A stretch of 64,000 nt of DNA, from assembly GCA_023548195.1 (NCBI GenBank), contig JAJHZJ010000531.1:3210802-3274801 (forward strand), given 5' to 3'. Positions 12,261-23,597 of the stretch are shown here, piece after piece (the stretch's first letter is position 1; each line of letters opens with the position of its first letter). Source of the stretch: Bettongia penicillata ogilbyi (lineage: Eukaryota; Chordata; Mammalia; Diprotodontia; Potoroidae). The position numbers and the translations under genes were made by a program. Below the pieces are notes generated by a model. It was not told where the DNA came from, made no database searches, and saw only the letters and a program-made list of their open reading frames with translations.

Positions 12261-12589
12261 ATGATACCCCTCTACCCCCATGTCCTAGGGTTACTGCAGC
12301 TTTGGTTTTACCATAATATTCTGAGACATATTTATGTTTTACAATTTGCTAATTCCTTGGACAGGAATACAACTTTAAGTTATTTTTACTGTTATGAGAA
12401 AATAAAATACACTTTTCAGGGCTGGTTTCCTAGGATGTATTATGGCAAAGAGTAAGCAATCTGAATTGTTTTAGCTACCTTCTTAAAACACTGGGGTGGT
12501 ACCTTGTTCTCTTTTTTCAAATATATTGTTGATACCTATATGACCTGCTTCCTAGTTTGCTGTGAGAATCAAATGAGAAGTTATGTAAA

Positions 12590-12905
12590 AGCCCCGTAAT
12601 TTATCTTCAATGTAAAGCTTTTCTGATCTACTAGTGCCCTATCTTGCCCAATTTACTTGTTTCTTCTTGATATGACTTTTGCATATTATTTATCTTTCTC
12701 AATAGAATATGAGCTGCTTGAAAACAGAATATCTTTCCTTCTGTTTCTCTTTCTCCCTTTCTTTCTCCCTCTCTTTCTTCTATATTTCCTTCCTTCCTTC
12801 TTTCCTTCCTGTCCATCTGTCTGTCCATCTGTCTGCCTGTCTCTTCCCAGCCATTAGCACAGTTCTTGGCACGTAGTTGGGACTTAACAAATGTTTGTTG
12901 GTTAA
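12590..12905 (+). mobile_element. L2 3' end with internal pyrimidine repeat
   Basis: AGAATATGAGCTGCTTGAAA, then a CT-rich expansion, then TTAGCACAGTTCTTGGCAC and CTTAACAAATGTTTGTTGG, the usual L2 3' terminus. The pyrimidine tract replaces the short T/C-rich part of L2. Confidence 0.7.
12733..12846. repeat. CT-rich microsatellite (CTTT, TTCC, CTGT units)
   Basis: Consecutive blocks of TTTCTC, CTTCC and CTGTCCAT/CTGT units within the L2 fragment. Confidence 0.9.
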
Positions 12906-12914
12906 GCATCAGTT

Positions 12915-13085
12915 GAGTACTTGCTTTGGAGTCAGAAAACCAGAGTATGAATTGCTGCTTTGTTATTGAATGCATATGTGTATCGTGTACAAATCATTTA
13001 ACCTTTCTGAGCCTCAGTATCTTGAAGGAGACGAACTAACAGATCTCTAGAACTTTTTCCAACTCTAAACACTGTGATCCCGTAA
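12915..13085 (+). repeat. MIR3 SINE
   Basis: CTTGCTTTGGAGTCAGAAAA head, CATTTAACCTTTCTGAGCCT, and a tail with AACAGATCTCTAGAAC and CCAACTCTAAACACTGTGAT. Confidence 0.7.
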
Positions 13086-13394
13086 TAATCCATAAATACT
13101 TCCTGCGATCTGTAGTTTCATGTTAGAACTTTCACTCTCTTAGTCAATTACAGCACTCAGAGCTACTTCCAGAGCATGATGAGGCATTAAAGTAGAATAT
13201 TAGTGGAGGCAGCTATTTCTTCATTTCTTGGTTTATTTGTTAATAACTTGTTGTGGCTTCATTCTTCTCCTTCTCAATGGAGTTCAGATAGAAATGAGCC
13301 TAGGCCAACTCACTATCCTGCTATTATTCTGTCATATTGAATGTTCTATGTTTTCTCGTGAAGGTGGACTTCACCTTCACATGACTGCTACGAC

Positions 13395-13610
13395 TGCTTT
13401 CTGAAAATGAATTTCCAGTTGTCCTGATCCATATCATGCCACTGAACTCAGATGGCTCCAGACAGGCAAGTGAGGCTGGTAACTTTGCACAGCCCTCCAT
13501 CACTTATATCCACTTCACTTGCATGTCATGGCATCATCTTCCTGATGTCATGATCCTGTCTGAGGATGAGGGACACAGAACAGCAACAGCAGCAGTGACT
13601 TTCTGAAAAT
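13395..13610 (+). repeat. MON1-like SINE tail
   Basis: CAGTTGTCCTGATCCATATC, CTCAGATGGCTCCAG, GCACAGCCCTCCATCAC and CATGTCATGGCATCATCTTC match the longer second tail shared with the SINEs at 28390, 39130, 47500 and (inverted) 59920. The tRNA-like head is missing. Confidence 0.65.
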
Positions 13611-13814
13611 AAATAAGAAACAGTAGACTGCAGAGTTACCTTCTGTAGGCTCATTGAACACATCTTGGAGAAAACTCTGGTTGTAGTCAACATATTATGT
13701 ACTTTATTCCCTTTTCCACATGGTTTTAATTTCTTCTGCTCAATTTCTATATCTGAGGAGTTTTCATTTTACCACGTTAGGAAATTATAAGTATTTGGTA
13801 CAATGATATCTATT

Positions 13815-13965
13815 AAAGATTTTTTAATTTATTTTTGTGAGGTATTTGGAGTTAAGTGATTTGCCCACAGTCACACACTTAGGAAGTGTCAAGTATCTGA
13901 AGCTGGATTTGAACTCAGGTGCTCCTGACTCTAGGGTCCACTGTACCTTCTAGCAATCCCTCAAG
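13815..13965 (-). repeat. marsupial tRNA-headed SINE, truncated
   Basis: Inverted head features: GTTAAGTGATTTGCCCACAG, GAAGCTGGATTTGAACTCAG, TGACTCTAGGGTCCACTGTA. Confidence 0.65.
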
Positions 13966-13969
13966 ATGT

Positions 13970-15080
13970 TATTCGTAAAATTTTATGGGTCAATTTTGTA
14001 TCTGGGTAGTTATGACTATAATGGTGCCTAGGTAAAGTACAGTTAATTTGTTGAATTCACAAGATTTTGAGCTTTATATTTTAGTACAGAGATTTGTTAT
14101 CTATTCACTTTATGGACTCATAAAGGATAGGGAGCTTTGGTATTCTGAGCCATCTAATCATGCTTTCCTAGGTATTTAGTTTGATGCTAAATTTTCACAA
14201 CCTGAAGGTACACAGTTTCAATCACTTCTTTGCATAATCTCCATCAATGAGTAAATCTGGGGTTCCTTTAGGATAACCTTTCTGCAATTTCTGGTTTAAA
14301 TGACTCAACCTGAAGAGTCAGCGTAAACTCCTTTACTTTCATAAAAAGTCTGCATGATTCAGTCATATATTTCATTTTTCTTTATTGATATATTGTTGGT
14401 TGACCTCAGGTAGATAATGCTCACAGAAGACCTTTTGGTTTCAGTTGTTCTTACCATTAGCATATTACTGACATTTTACATAGACCAGTTTTTCGTGTGG
14501 CTATTGGTGGTGGTGGTGGTAGTGGTCAAAATAGCTAATGTGAAGCTAGTTTAAGTGTATAGCATCAAGAATGAAGAAGATTACACGGTCAGACCTCTTA
14601 TGAGGTACCAGGGTTAGCTCCAGGTACTCTCTTTTAGGAAGAATGAAAATTTTCGTCTTGTGCAAGTTCATCTGCTACGTAGCAAGAAACAGGCACTTGG
14701 AGCAGTTGTAATTATTCCTTGATAATCACCTAGATACTCTTTTCTTATGCTGAAACACTTAATAAGTGGTCTCTAAGTCACATAAGGGAGATACTATAGC
14801 TGCCAAACATTTCCAGGCTTGTAACTTTTGAAAAAGAGTAACTCAGACAGTGGCAGAATGTGCCTCCTCAAGTAACAGAGACATCTTTCAATGAATAACT
14901 GGACAATGTAACTTATATAAAAGTTGAGCAACATTTGAGTACAGTCTGTAGATAATACATAATACTAAACCAACCAAATGAAAAGTGAAAAATAAATATA
15001 TTAGCATTACATAGTCTGGAAAAGTACAGATGAAAAACATTCAACCCTTGTGGATTTTTGTTTGCCAATTTTTAATGGCA
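13970..15080. other. unassigned noncoding DNA
   Basis: Contains a short (TGG)n run near 14504-14526. Nothing else recognised with confidence. Confidence 0.35.
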
Positions 15081-16790
15081 CTGACAAAACCAGTTTGTAT
15101 GTGTATGAATCTCCTCTGACATTCTACTATTTATCTGTAAAGGGAAACATGGCCCTTTCTTCCTTGAACCCAAGCCTCCCAAAATAGACTGTGTGAGTGC
15201 TGCAGAGAGGGACTTTCAGCAGGGTGGATCTAGTCACGGCAGTGATGCCTCCTGGCAGGGCCCCCTTCAAATTTCCTGTCCTGATAAATTGGACTTTGTA
15301 GTTCAAAGGGGCTCTGCCATTGCTGTCCTTCAACAGCCAACATGTTTCTAAAAAACTGGAGAAGTGTAACTTGACCCAAGGCACAGGGCTGAAGTTATCC
15401 CAGAATGGGACATTCCTAATGCCCACAGATACTGAGATTAAACTGAGTGTTTAGGTCAGAGTTGCAGTTAAGCTACAGAAGTGTTCGATAGAGTGATAAT
15501 CTGCTTAGCCAGAGTGATAAGTATATAGGGAATCCGTCTCTCTTGACTCAGTGCTGTCTGGCAAAACACACAAGGGATGGATAACATTACACTTAAATGC
15601 TTAATGCCAAGTGCCAGGATGAATGTGCCCCAACCTTTGGAGTGTGATACATCTCCCGTGATGAATAGTCTACGAGTGGATCAAAAGAAGAATTCTACTA
15701 ATTCAGAGAGCCACAGCGGAGGTTAATACATCTTGTAGGAAACCTGAAGATTCCAATCTCTTAACAACTTGCTCACTTACATCCGTCTTTTGGCCCTGCC
15801 CCCACCCTGCAGAACAGACACACACACACATCCACACAAACAAACCTTCTACGACTGACTGTAGCAGCAACAGGATGGTTGGCTAATGGGCCAGTGGTGT
15901 TTGCTTTATCGGAAAACAGTAAATGTGGCTGATTACATTCAGTCCAGGGAGTTTGTTTACTGCCCGGCAGCACTATCACACTGTGATTTTTGTGAAATAT
16001 TTTAAGCCATAACCCAGGCTGCCTCTTGTGTGCATAAAGCAATAAAACTGTTTTCTCCCTGAAGAAATAATGACCTGGCTTATGGCCTTCTCTTAAGTGC
16101 TTTCTTTTTTGGGGGGAATGAGGGGGAATATTAGTGGTATAGTCTCCATGCCCCTTCTGCCCCACCCCACAAGTTTGCTGAAAATCTTTGCCCCTTCAAA
16201 TAACATTAAAACAAAAGTATTAAGACTCATCCATCCTATTTTTTTTTTCAGTACAAGTTTTATTTAGGAAGTAGCTAGCAAAAGAGGGCCAGAGATACTA
16301 ACCAGTTCTCCACTCCAGAGCTGGCATTTTCTTCTGATAACCCACTATGCTGATTAGTCAAGTGAATCAAGGGAAAGGCTGGCAATGAATGGGTGTGATA
16401 GTCTACTACCTTATCCATGCTGACTAATTAGAGTAAATACATTTTCTAATCCATCACATGCTTGTATTTTTAAAGCCTCTGAGGTCTAGTGCATGATAGG
16501 GCTCTACACAAATAGTTCAACAGAAAAATTAACTCAGTAGCCCATCAACTGTCAGCAGGTCCTCGTGCCAAGAAATGGGCCTGAAATTAAGTCATCCATG
16601 ATTCAAAAACTTTGAGATTTCAATTACCCAGTTTGATAAACATTGATTGATAATACCAAGTGCTGGATCTCTTGTCAGGTACTACTAAGAACTAACATGC
16701 TGCCAGAGAGGTGACATACTGAATATGGGGAAGGAGGAGGGGAGATTCTTACCTAGGTAAAGCTGACAGTTACAAAGTCATCATATTCAA
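15080..16790. other. repeat-poor block, possible conserved noncoding DNA
   Basis: About 1.7 kb with almost no recognisable interspersed repeat, unusual in this window. It contains homeodomain-type words (CTGACTAATTAGAG near 16420) and GATAA words. A 130-codon minus-strand frame at 16165-15773 crosses it but shows no domain or exon signals. Conservation cannot be judged from one sequence. Confidence 0.3.
16027..16195 (+). repeat. diverged direct duplication, copy A
   Basis: Shares TGTGTGCAT, TTTTCTCCCTGAAGA, TGACCTG, GTGCTTT and the CTGAAAATCTT/CTGAAAGTCTT region, in order, with copy B 770 bp downstream. Either an old tandem duplication or two copies of an unrecognised repeat. Confidence 0.55.
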
Positions 16791-16796
16791 AATGCC

Positions 16797-16962
16797 TGTG
16801 TGCATGGGCAGTCATTAATATGGTTTTCTCCCTGAAGAGTGACCTGACTCATAGCTTTCCTTTATGTGCTTTTTTGGATGGGTGAGGTTGAGGTAGGAGA
16901 GGAAGGGGCAGGTTACTGATCAAATCCATGTTTCCCCCAAATTTACTGAAAGTCTTGGTCAT
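16797..16962 (+). repeat. diverged direct duplication, copy B
   Basis: Partner of the segment at 16027-16195, same orientation, with several small indels. Confidence 0.55.
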
Positions 16963-16969
16963 GTGCTTG

Positions 16970-17180
16970 GTGGAAGATCATAGGAGCATAGAGGCAGAGT
17001 TGGAAGATATGGCAGAGGCCATCTGGTTCCCTCCTTTATGGAAAAGGAAAATTAGGTTCATGGAGGTTAAGTAACATACACAAGGTAGTTGGTCTCTCTT
17101 CTCATTCATCACCCACCAAGAACACTAAAGAGCTTTGAACTCAAGACTTCTAGCTCCTGAGCCAGCCCTCTTGTCAGTTT
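16970..17180 (-). repeat. MIR3 SINE
   Basis: ATCATAGGAGCATAGAGGCA, GAGTTGGAAGATATGGCAGA, CATGGAGGTTAAGTAACATA and GACTTCTAGCTCCTGAGCCA follow the reverse complement of MIR3. Confidence 0.65.
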
Positions 17181-17681
17181 CCTCCTCTGCCACTTTTAGT
17201 CCTTTTGGGAGCATTATAGATCTTGATGCCTTCTCTGAACTACTTGTGATCAGAATAATCAATGAACTACTTTACTTACTAATAAAAATATGTAGTTTAA
17301 TTGATACAACAGCTCTTCCAACAAATGCCCAAACTCTTGTGAAATACATTCCCCAAAACAATGAACAGAAAAGAAGGATGAATTCTCTAACCTAGAAACA
17401 ATAATTCCTCATGCTCCCACCCTGCAAATATCCACTTACCACCGAGGAAAATAGATTCATGAACAGTGCTAGGCAGCATCATTGTCCTTTTCCTGCTCTT
17501 TGAGAGCTACAATTATGTGGAACTTTGATAGCTCTTTCCATCTCAATGTGATGGTGAAGCATCTGCCATTACCCTCTTTCTCTATATACCACCAGGATTT
17601 GCCCACCATTTTTAGATTACTTTTTATGAAAGTTTTTCTCCCCCCTTTTGTTGCTGTTAGTGAAGCCTCCTAACTCTTTGT
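17181..17681. other. unassigned noncoding DNA
   Basis: No clear repeat or gene. Confidence 0.35.
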
Positions 17682-17697
17682 CAGGAGTGGTTTTTCT
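17682..17697. repeat. target-site duplication, left
   Basis: TCAGGAGTGGTTTTTC, identical to 18032-18047, flanking the L1 insertion. Confidence 0.85.
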
Positions 17698-18031
17698 TTT
17701 TTGTTAATTATATTTTATTCTGAACTTAAGAAATGAAACAAGCATTTCTGTGACATAGAATAGAAAAAAATAATTGTACATGAAACTGCAAATCTATTAT
17801 GTCAGGTAACTTTTGTTTTTCCCGCTTTCGTTCTTCCCTCCTCCCCACCTTCCCACCCTAAAAGTGGCTACAATTAAACACAATATGTATACACACATAC
17901 ATATGTATGTAAAATCATTCTATATATCTGGTTATCTGTTCTTTCTCTGGATGCAGGTAGCATCTTCCTTCATAGGTCCTTTGAGGTTAAGTACCTTTGG
18001 GTATTTATAATATTCAAAATGACTTAGTCAC
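17698..18031 (-). mobile_element. 5'-truncated L1 3' end
   Basis: Antisense L1 3'-terminal sequence (GAACTTAAGAAATGAAACAA, ACTGCAAATCTATTATGT, TAAAATCATTCTATATATCT, CTTCCTTCATAGGTCCTTTG). The same sequence occurs in the L1 at 43215-43856. The T-rich left edge is the inverted A-rich tail. Bounded by a perfect 16-bp direct repeat, as expected for target-primed reverse transcription. Confidence 0.85.
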
Positions 18032-18047
18032 TCAGGAGTGGTTTTTC
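18032..18047. repeat. target-site duplication, right
   Basis: TCAGGAGTGGTTTTTC, perfect match to 17682-17697. Confidence 0.85.
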
Positions 18048-18189
18048 CCCGTTATTTTGTGTTGAAATTTTATTTTTAGTGAAATTAAAGACCCTCGTTT
18101 AAAGTCCTCTATTAATTCTGTCTTTCTATCCCCACAGAGACAGGATTCTAAATGGTATCCACTAACCTTCTCTGCCTCTGACTTGAGGT

Positions 18190-18312
18190 TTCATGATAAT
18201 AATAATCAATATTAATGTTAATATCACCAATATATCAATTTAATAATGTTGATAATTATGGCGATATTAAGAATTATGAACAATGTTAAAATCATTATTA
18301 GCAATAAAAGTT
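18190..18312. repeat. ATA/ATT-rich low complexity
   Basis: Interspersed AATAAT, ATTAAT and GATAAT words leading into the adjacent MIR tail, a common site of ATT expansion. Confidence 0.7.
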
Positions 18313-18324
18313 TGATAAAAATAA

Positions 18325-18570
18325 TCACTAGCATGTCTAGAATGCTTTAAAGTTTGCAAAGCACATTACGGATATCAGATTTGATCTTCATGAAAACTCT
18401 GGGAGGTAAGTATTCTTCACACTTCCATTTTGTCGGTGATGAAATTGAAACAGACATGTTAAGTGACCTACCCAGGGTCATACAACTGGTTAATATATGA
18501 AGCAGGATTTGAACTCAAGTGTTCCTGACTCCAAGTCTAGAACTCCATCTACCATACCACCTAGCTGTCT
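18325..18570 (-). repeat. MIR-type SINE
   Basis: GCTTTAAAGTTTGCAAAGCA, TGGGAGGTAAGTATTC, GATGAAATTGAAACAGACAT, GGATTTGAACTCAAGTG, ending TACCACCTAGCTGTC. Confidence 0.75.
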
Positions 18571-18574
18571 AGTT

Positions 18575-18745
18575 GTACTGGAAAGACTATGAGGTACTGG
18601 GAAGAGCAATGGAGACCTGGGTTCCAATCATTAGCTTTGTCATTACCTGACTCTATCACCTTCTCTCTGCACTCTCCTGCCTATAGCCTATCAATTTCCA
18701 AATTATGTCATTCCCACTTCTATCTCCAATCTATCCTCTTCTCTC
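18575..18745 (+). repeat. MIR3 head fragment, then L2 fragment
   Basis: GGTACTGGGAAGAGCAATGG and GACCTGGGTTCCAATC are a plus-strand MIR3 head. From about 18655 the TCTCCTGCCTATAGCCTATC segment resembles L2. Confidence 0.45.
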
Positions 18746-18764
18746 AGTCAATTAGTTAGGGAAG

Positions 18765-19005
18765 GAAGTAGACAAACATTTATTAACAGCCTACTTTAAT
18801 ATGTCAGGCACGGTATTAAATACTTTACAAACATAACATCATTTGCTCCTCATAATAACTCTTGTTATTTTCTCCATTTGAAAGTAAAGGAAACTGAGTC
18901 AGGCAGTCATTAAATGATTTGCCCAGCATCACACAACTGGTATCTAAAGGCAGATGTGAACTTGGATCTTTCTGACTCCAAGCTCAACACCCCATCCATT
19001 GTGCC
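18765..19005 (-). repeat. MIR SINE
   Basis: ACATTTATTAACAGCCTACT, TGTCAGGCACGGTATTAAAT, AAAGGAAACTGAGTCAGGCA, TTTGCCCAGCATCACACAAC. Confidence 0.75.
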
Positions 19006-19007
19006 AG

Positions 19008-19245
19008 TGAACATTTATCAAGTGCCTACTATGTCTCAGTCAATGGACTAGATACTGGGGGTACAAAGAAAGGCAAAAGACAGTTCCTTCTTCCAAGAAG
19101 CTGACAGTCTGCTGGGCAAGACAATATACAGACAACTATGTATAGGATAGATTTGAAATATTAGAGAAAAGGCACTAGAATCTAGAGGAGCTGTGAAAAT
19201 TTCCTCTAGAAAGTAGGATTTTGGTTGGGATTGAAGGAAACCCAC
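19008..19245 (-). mobile_element. L2 fragment
   Basis: ACATTTATCAAGTGCCTACT, ATACTGGGGGTACAAAGAAA, CAAGAAGCTGACAGTCTGCT read as the antisense L2 3' region. Confidence 0.65.
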
Positions 19246-19309
19246 TAATAATCAGAAAGATGACTCACTGAAAATGGAGTGAAAGAAGTAACATGTCAAA
19301 TTAATTCCT

Positions 19310-19600
19310 TTATTGTTTAAGATTCACTTCTAATCCAGTCACCGGTCACCTCTCCCCTAGACAATGTTAATAGCTTTCTAACGACTCATCTCTCCAGTGT
19401 ATTTTTCACACAACTGAAAAAACTGCCTATGTCTAAAATAAGAATCAGAATGGATCACTTTTTGTCTTTGAGACAAAGCATAACTTCTCTAGTCTGGCAT
19501 TTATAGCCTTTCACTCTCCGGCTCCATTCTAGCCTCACAGTTTTATTTCATATAATTATTTTTTATGCAAATCATTTCATAGGACTAGCTACTTCCTGGG
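19310..19600 (+). mobile_element. L2 fragment
   Basis: CTAGTCTGGCATTTATAGCC, CTCTCCGGCTCCATTCTAGC and the preceding AGAATCAGAATGGATCACTT correspond to plus-strand L2. Confidence 0.6.
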
Positions 19601-21289
19601 CTCAACCCCTCCCAAAAACTGTTCCTGGACCTCTGGCCTTTGGAAGTTGACATAGCTGTCACCGAGTCCATCCCATCTTCCGGACTCCTTCATCAAGAGA
19701 CAACTGAGATAAACATTAATTATCTGTCATATATTCAAAGCTAGATAGCTGCCTGGTTGAGCAGAAAAGGGCCCCAGGCCTCTCCCAACCTGGAGGTCCA
19801 CAACAGTTGTCTTGCTAGCCTTTAGGGAAGAAAGATAGTTTTGGTCTTTTTGTGCCTTTTATATGCAAGCTCAGCTCTGGTTTAGCAGCCAATTAAAAGG
19901 ATTTTCTTTCCTACCCAGTAAGTGAATTAGAAATAGTGACCTAAAACCAATGCATTTTCAGAAAGGGATGACAAGACTCTCGGCTTTGTAGTACCTGGGA
20001 TCAGGCATCTACATGAGTTGGCCCCAGGAAAAAGCAGATTTCTCATGCTTGAAAGACTTGACCCCCTTTGGTCAGTCTCTCACTACACCACTAGAATAAT
20101 AATTCTCATCTCCCTAAGCCATTCTGCTAATGATCGACAAATTTGAGACCAGTTAACTAATCTTCGTTTTGGTTGAGTGCAGCTAACGTAGAGTTGAACT
20201 TGTAAATATTTTCTCTAGCCAGCATTCATGATTCATACATATATTCAGATATATGCACATATAGTTTGTAGAAATAAGATTTAACTGGAATTAATGTAAC
20301 ATTAATTCCTATACTGTACAAGAATACACAATTCCTCTTCTAAAATCAATTAACTCATTAAAAATTCAAGTAGTCAAGGAATATATGAAAAAATGTATTT
20401 AAAGGCATTAGCTGAGGTAAAAAACAAAATTCTGACAGAATGTGTTTGTTGAATTGTCTGTGGCTTTGAATGTCTGCCAGCAAAGAATTGGTTAGATGTT
20501 CAATTATGAATTCTGGGAAACTGTCTTATGTATATGCACATACATATATACATATCTGTCTATGTACATACACCAAGCTCCCAGATATAGTCCAGGGAAT
20601 GGGAGTTCATTACTGCTTTGGTGGGGTGGCTCAAGGATTGTACTTCTAAAAAGGTCTGGAAAATTCCTATGATGCCCGACTGCTGGGCAGAATTCCCAAT
20701 GAGTGGCAAGTTAATGTTGATCTCTCTCCTCTCTGGGAAAATATAAAAAGTACAGATTACCCCCATAGGCCATTGGTTTATTCTCTAGGGTAGACTAGCC
20801 TTGGCTATTGAGACTGGCACCTAAAGTTTAGTAATAGTGCCTGTAATAGGTTATTAAGAGGGAGCAGAAAATTGGTTGAAGAAATAGCCAAGGGAGCAAG
20901 GCATGTGTGTGTGTGTGCATGTGTGTGGGAGGGGGGCTGTATTTTATGTCAGAGGATATTCAAGAGAAAGGCATCCCAAAGTTCACTGAATTCAGGGTTT
21001 CTCTAATTATAGTGACAAAACCTTCCATTTTTAGCTAAACTGCAAAGGAACCCTTGTAGCAAAATATTTTAAAATGACTTTTCAAAATGATCACCATTTA
21101 TATGGCATCACATTTGGCTGATTAAAAACAATAGATAAAACCTTGTTACAGATGAGTTTTAGTTTGAATCTAAAACATTTTAAATATGTGTAGAGGATGT
21201 AATTCTCTATCAAAAAGCATTTTAGATGTGATTTGGAGCACACTGGATGCCAAAGCCCTCCTTCCAACCGCTCACGTTTGTTGAGGACA
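19601..21289. other. unassigned, mostly repeat-poor DNA
   Basis: Holds a short (GT)n near 20903-20927 and a TATACATA run near 20531-20557. Otherwise nothing I can assign. Confidence 0.35.
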
Positions 21290-21958
21290 CCACCATCCCC
21301 CAAGTCACCCAAGTCCATGATCTCTGAGACAACCTTGACTTTCCCTCTCCCTTTCCTGTCTTACCCTCTTACACTCTTATTGCTTCTACCACCATAGCAT
21401 CTCTTGGATGCCAATCTTCCTTCCTACCTACATGACTAACACTCTTATTCAGGCTACCAATTTTTGCCAGGACTACCACAATAGCCTCCTTCCTGGGATC
21501 CCTATTTTTAGCCTCTCCATTTGCCAATTCATCCTTCACAAAGCTGCCCAAATAATCTTCCTAAGGCACTGATCTCTTCTGCTCAAGAATCTTCAATGGC
21601 TCCCTATTGTTTCTAAGATTAAATACAAAAATTCGGTCTGTAAATACAAACCCTTTGCCTCTAACTCATTCATCAACCTTATTTCATATTGCTTGCCTTC
21701 CACATTCTAAATTCCAGCCAAGGTTGTCTCTTTGCTGTTTCTCAAACTTGGCCATTCCTGTGCCTTCTCACAAATTGTCTCCCATGCCTTCAATGCACTC
21801 CTCCCTCACTCTGCCTCTGACAATCCTTAACTCCCTCCAAGGCTCCAGGCCAGTTCTCTTCTGACTCAAAAATCTCTCCTGACTAGTTAGGTGTTAGTGC
21901 TTTTCCACTCCACAGTTCATCTTGTATTTACTTGTATCTGTTATATCCTCCTATTCGT
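21290..21958 (+). mobile_element. long L2 fragment
   Basis: Plus-strand L2 segments in order: CTTCCTGGGATCCC, AATCTTCAATGGCTCCCTAT, AGATTAAATACAAAAATTCG, CTTCCACATTCTAAATTCCA and CACTCCTCCCTCACTCTGCC. Frames across it are remnants only. Confidence 0.7.
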
Positions 21959-21959
21959 G

Positions 21960-22020
21960 GCTAATTGCTAGCATTTTACATAGCGCTTTAACGTTTGCAA
22001 AATGCAGTACATACAGTTAT
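21960..22020 (-). repeat. MIR fragment
   Basis: GCTAGCATTTTACATAGCGC and CGTTTGCAAAATGCAGTACA, the antisense MIR 3' part. Confidence 0.55.
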
Positions 22021-22029
22021 TTATTCCAA

Positions 22030-22635
22030 TGTAATTTTCCTGAGAGCATGAATCTCTCTGTGGCAGGTGGTTAAAAGGTTTGTCTTTTTTCATTTACTTC
22101 TTTGTTGACATAAGCTTGACATAATTGGGGAATTATTTAACTTTTTCACCTTTTTGCTTAAAAATTGAGTTTTGCTCTTAAATTCAGAATGGCTTATTTC
22201 CAATTGACTTTTTTATTTTGTTAGAATCATGAAACTATTGAAAAAATGTGGCCATTCAGCCTGTATTGTATATCAGGATCACTAGATTTAAGTCCCAAAT
22301 AAAGAGATCTATTGGCATGAGTGAGACATAATTTGTCCTGAGGTCATGAGTGTTTCATTGTGAGGGTTTTAATGAATGATTTTGTTTTCTTGTCTCTACA
22401 AACTTCCCAATTTTATCTAATCAGCTATGTTGCATGTTGGTAATATATCTACATTTATATCTGTAGGTATAGTTTTAAAAATGCCTCAGGGAATATAAAT
22501 GAACAGCCATTACTTTGCCCTATCCGAGACAGATCAACCACTGATTAAGTATCTTATCTTACAGGATAACTTCAGTGAGTAATAACACTTTTAGGTCATA
22601 TGGTTGATTTTAGTCAATCTCCATTCATTCTTCAC
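22030..22635. other. unassigned noncoding DNA
   Basis: AT-rich, no family recognised. Confidence 0.35.
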
Positions 22636-22644
22636 CTCAGCTAA

Positions 22645-22945
22645 GGATGGAAAGAAGGAAGGAAGGAAAGAAGGAAGATAAGCATTTATTAAGCACTTAC
22701 TATGTGCCAAAAACTATGCTAAGTTCTTTACAAATATTATCTCATGTGAGTTTCACAACAATTTTCCAATATACGTGCTATTATTATCTCCATTTTACAG
22801 TTAAGGAAACTGAGGCAGATAGTGGTGAAGTGAATTGCTCAGGATCCCATAGATGGTAAATATCTCGTGCTGGATTTGAATTCAGGTCTTCCTGGTGCCA
22901 GGCCTGGGTGCTCTATCCATTATGCCATCCACCTGCACACACTGA
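22645..22945 (-). repeat. MIR-type SINE with (GAAG)n at its edge
   Basis: A GGAAGGAAGGAAAGAAGGAA tract, then GCATTTATTAAGCACTTACT, CATTTTACAGTTAAGGAAAC, GGATTTGAATTCAGGTCTTC and CCATTATGCCATCCACCTGC. Confidence 0.75.
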
Positions 22946-23084
22946 GCAAAGCTAATATAGGCATCAAAATGGTTGGATTTGCTTCATGTGTTTTTCCATC
23001 ATTACAACCATTTCTTAAGCAGAACCCCCTGAACAGGTTTGCAGAACACCACAATTCCAAAGAATGTTAACAAAATGCTGATCT

Positions 23085-23480
23085 TCCTTTTCATTTTACT
23101 GATGAGGAAACTGAGCATGACCCTTTCAAGGTCATACAGTAGAGGTCACACTAGTAAGGGCATAATTTGGACTACAATAATAGATTCCTTTATATGACAT
23201 TTAATTACTTACAAATTGTCTCTCTCAAAATAACTCTGTGAAGTAGGTATTATAAGTATAATTGCCCTAATTTTACAGATGGGGAAACTGAAACTCATAG
23301 AGATGGGATGACTTGATCACTGCACATAGCCATACAATGGGTAGAGTAAGAATTTTGCAACCTACCTTATAGCGACCACACTTGGGGTCATAGATTCAGA
23401 ATGGGAAGATTAAAAGTCATCAAGTCTAAACCTCCCATTTTACAGATGATGAAACAGGCCAGCAGAAGCTGAGACCTTAG
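23085..23480 (-). repeat. MIR and MIR3 fragments
   Basis: Three adjacent antisense pieces: 23085-23145 (ACTGATGAGGAAACTGAGCA), 23190-23370 (TTTTACAGATGGGGAAACTG) and 23385-23480 (GGTCATAGATTCAGAATGGG with TTTACAGATGATGAAACAGG). Confidence 0.65.
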
Positions 23481-23597
23481 TGGAGGGGAAAGGGATTGAG
23501 ATTCCTTTCTCCTGAGGTTCAGCTCATAATATTTTTGTGCCAATTTTGACTCATGATGATAAAGTAAACTATCAATCCAAAAAGGCAATTCATTTGA

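Noticed and set aside
15773..16165. 130-codon minus-strand frame
   Set aside because: No recognisable domain, ends in translated CA repeat, and overlaps the diverged duplication. Most likely a chance frame.
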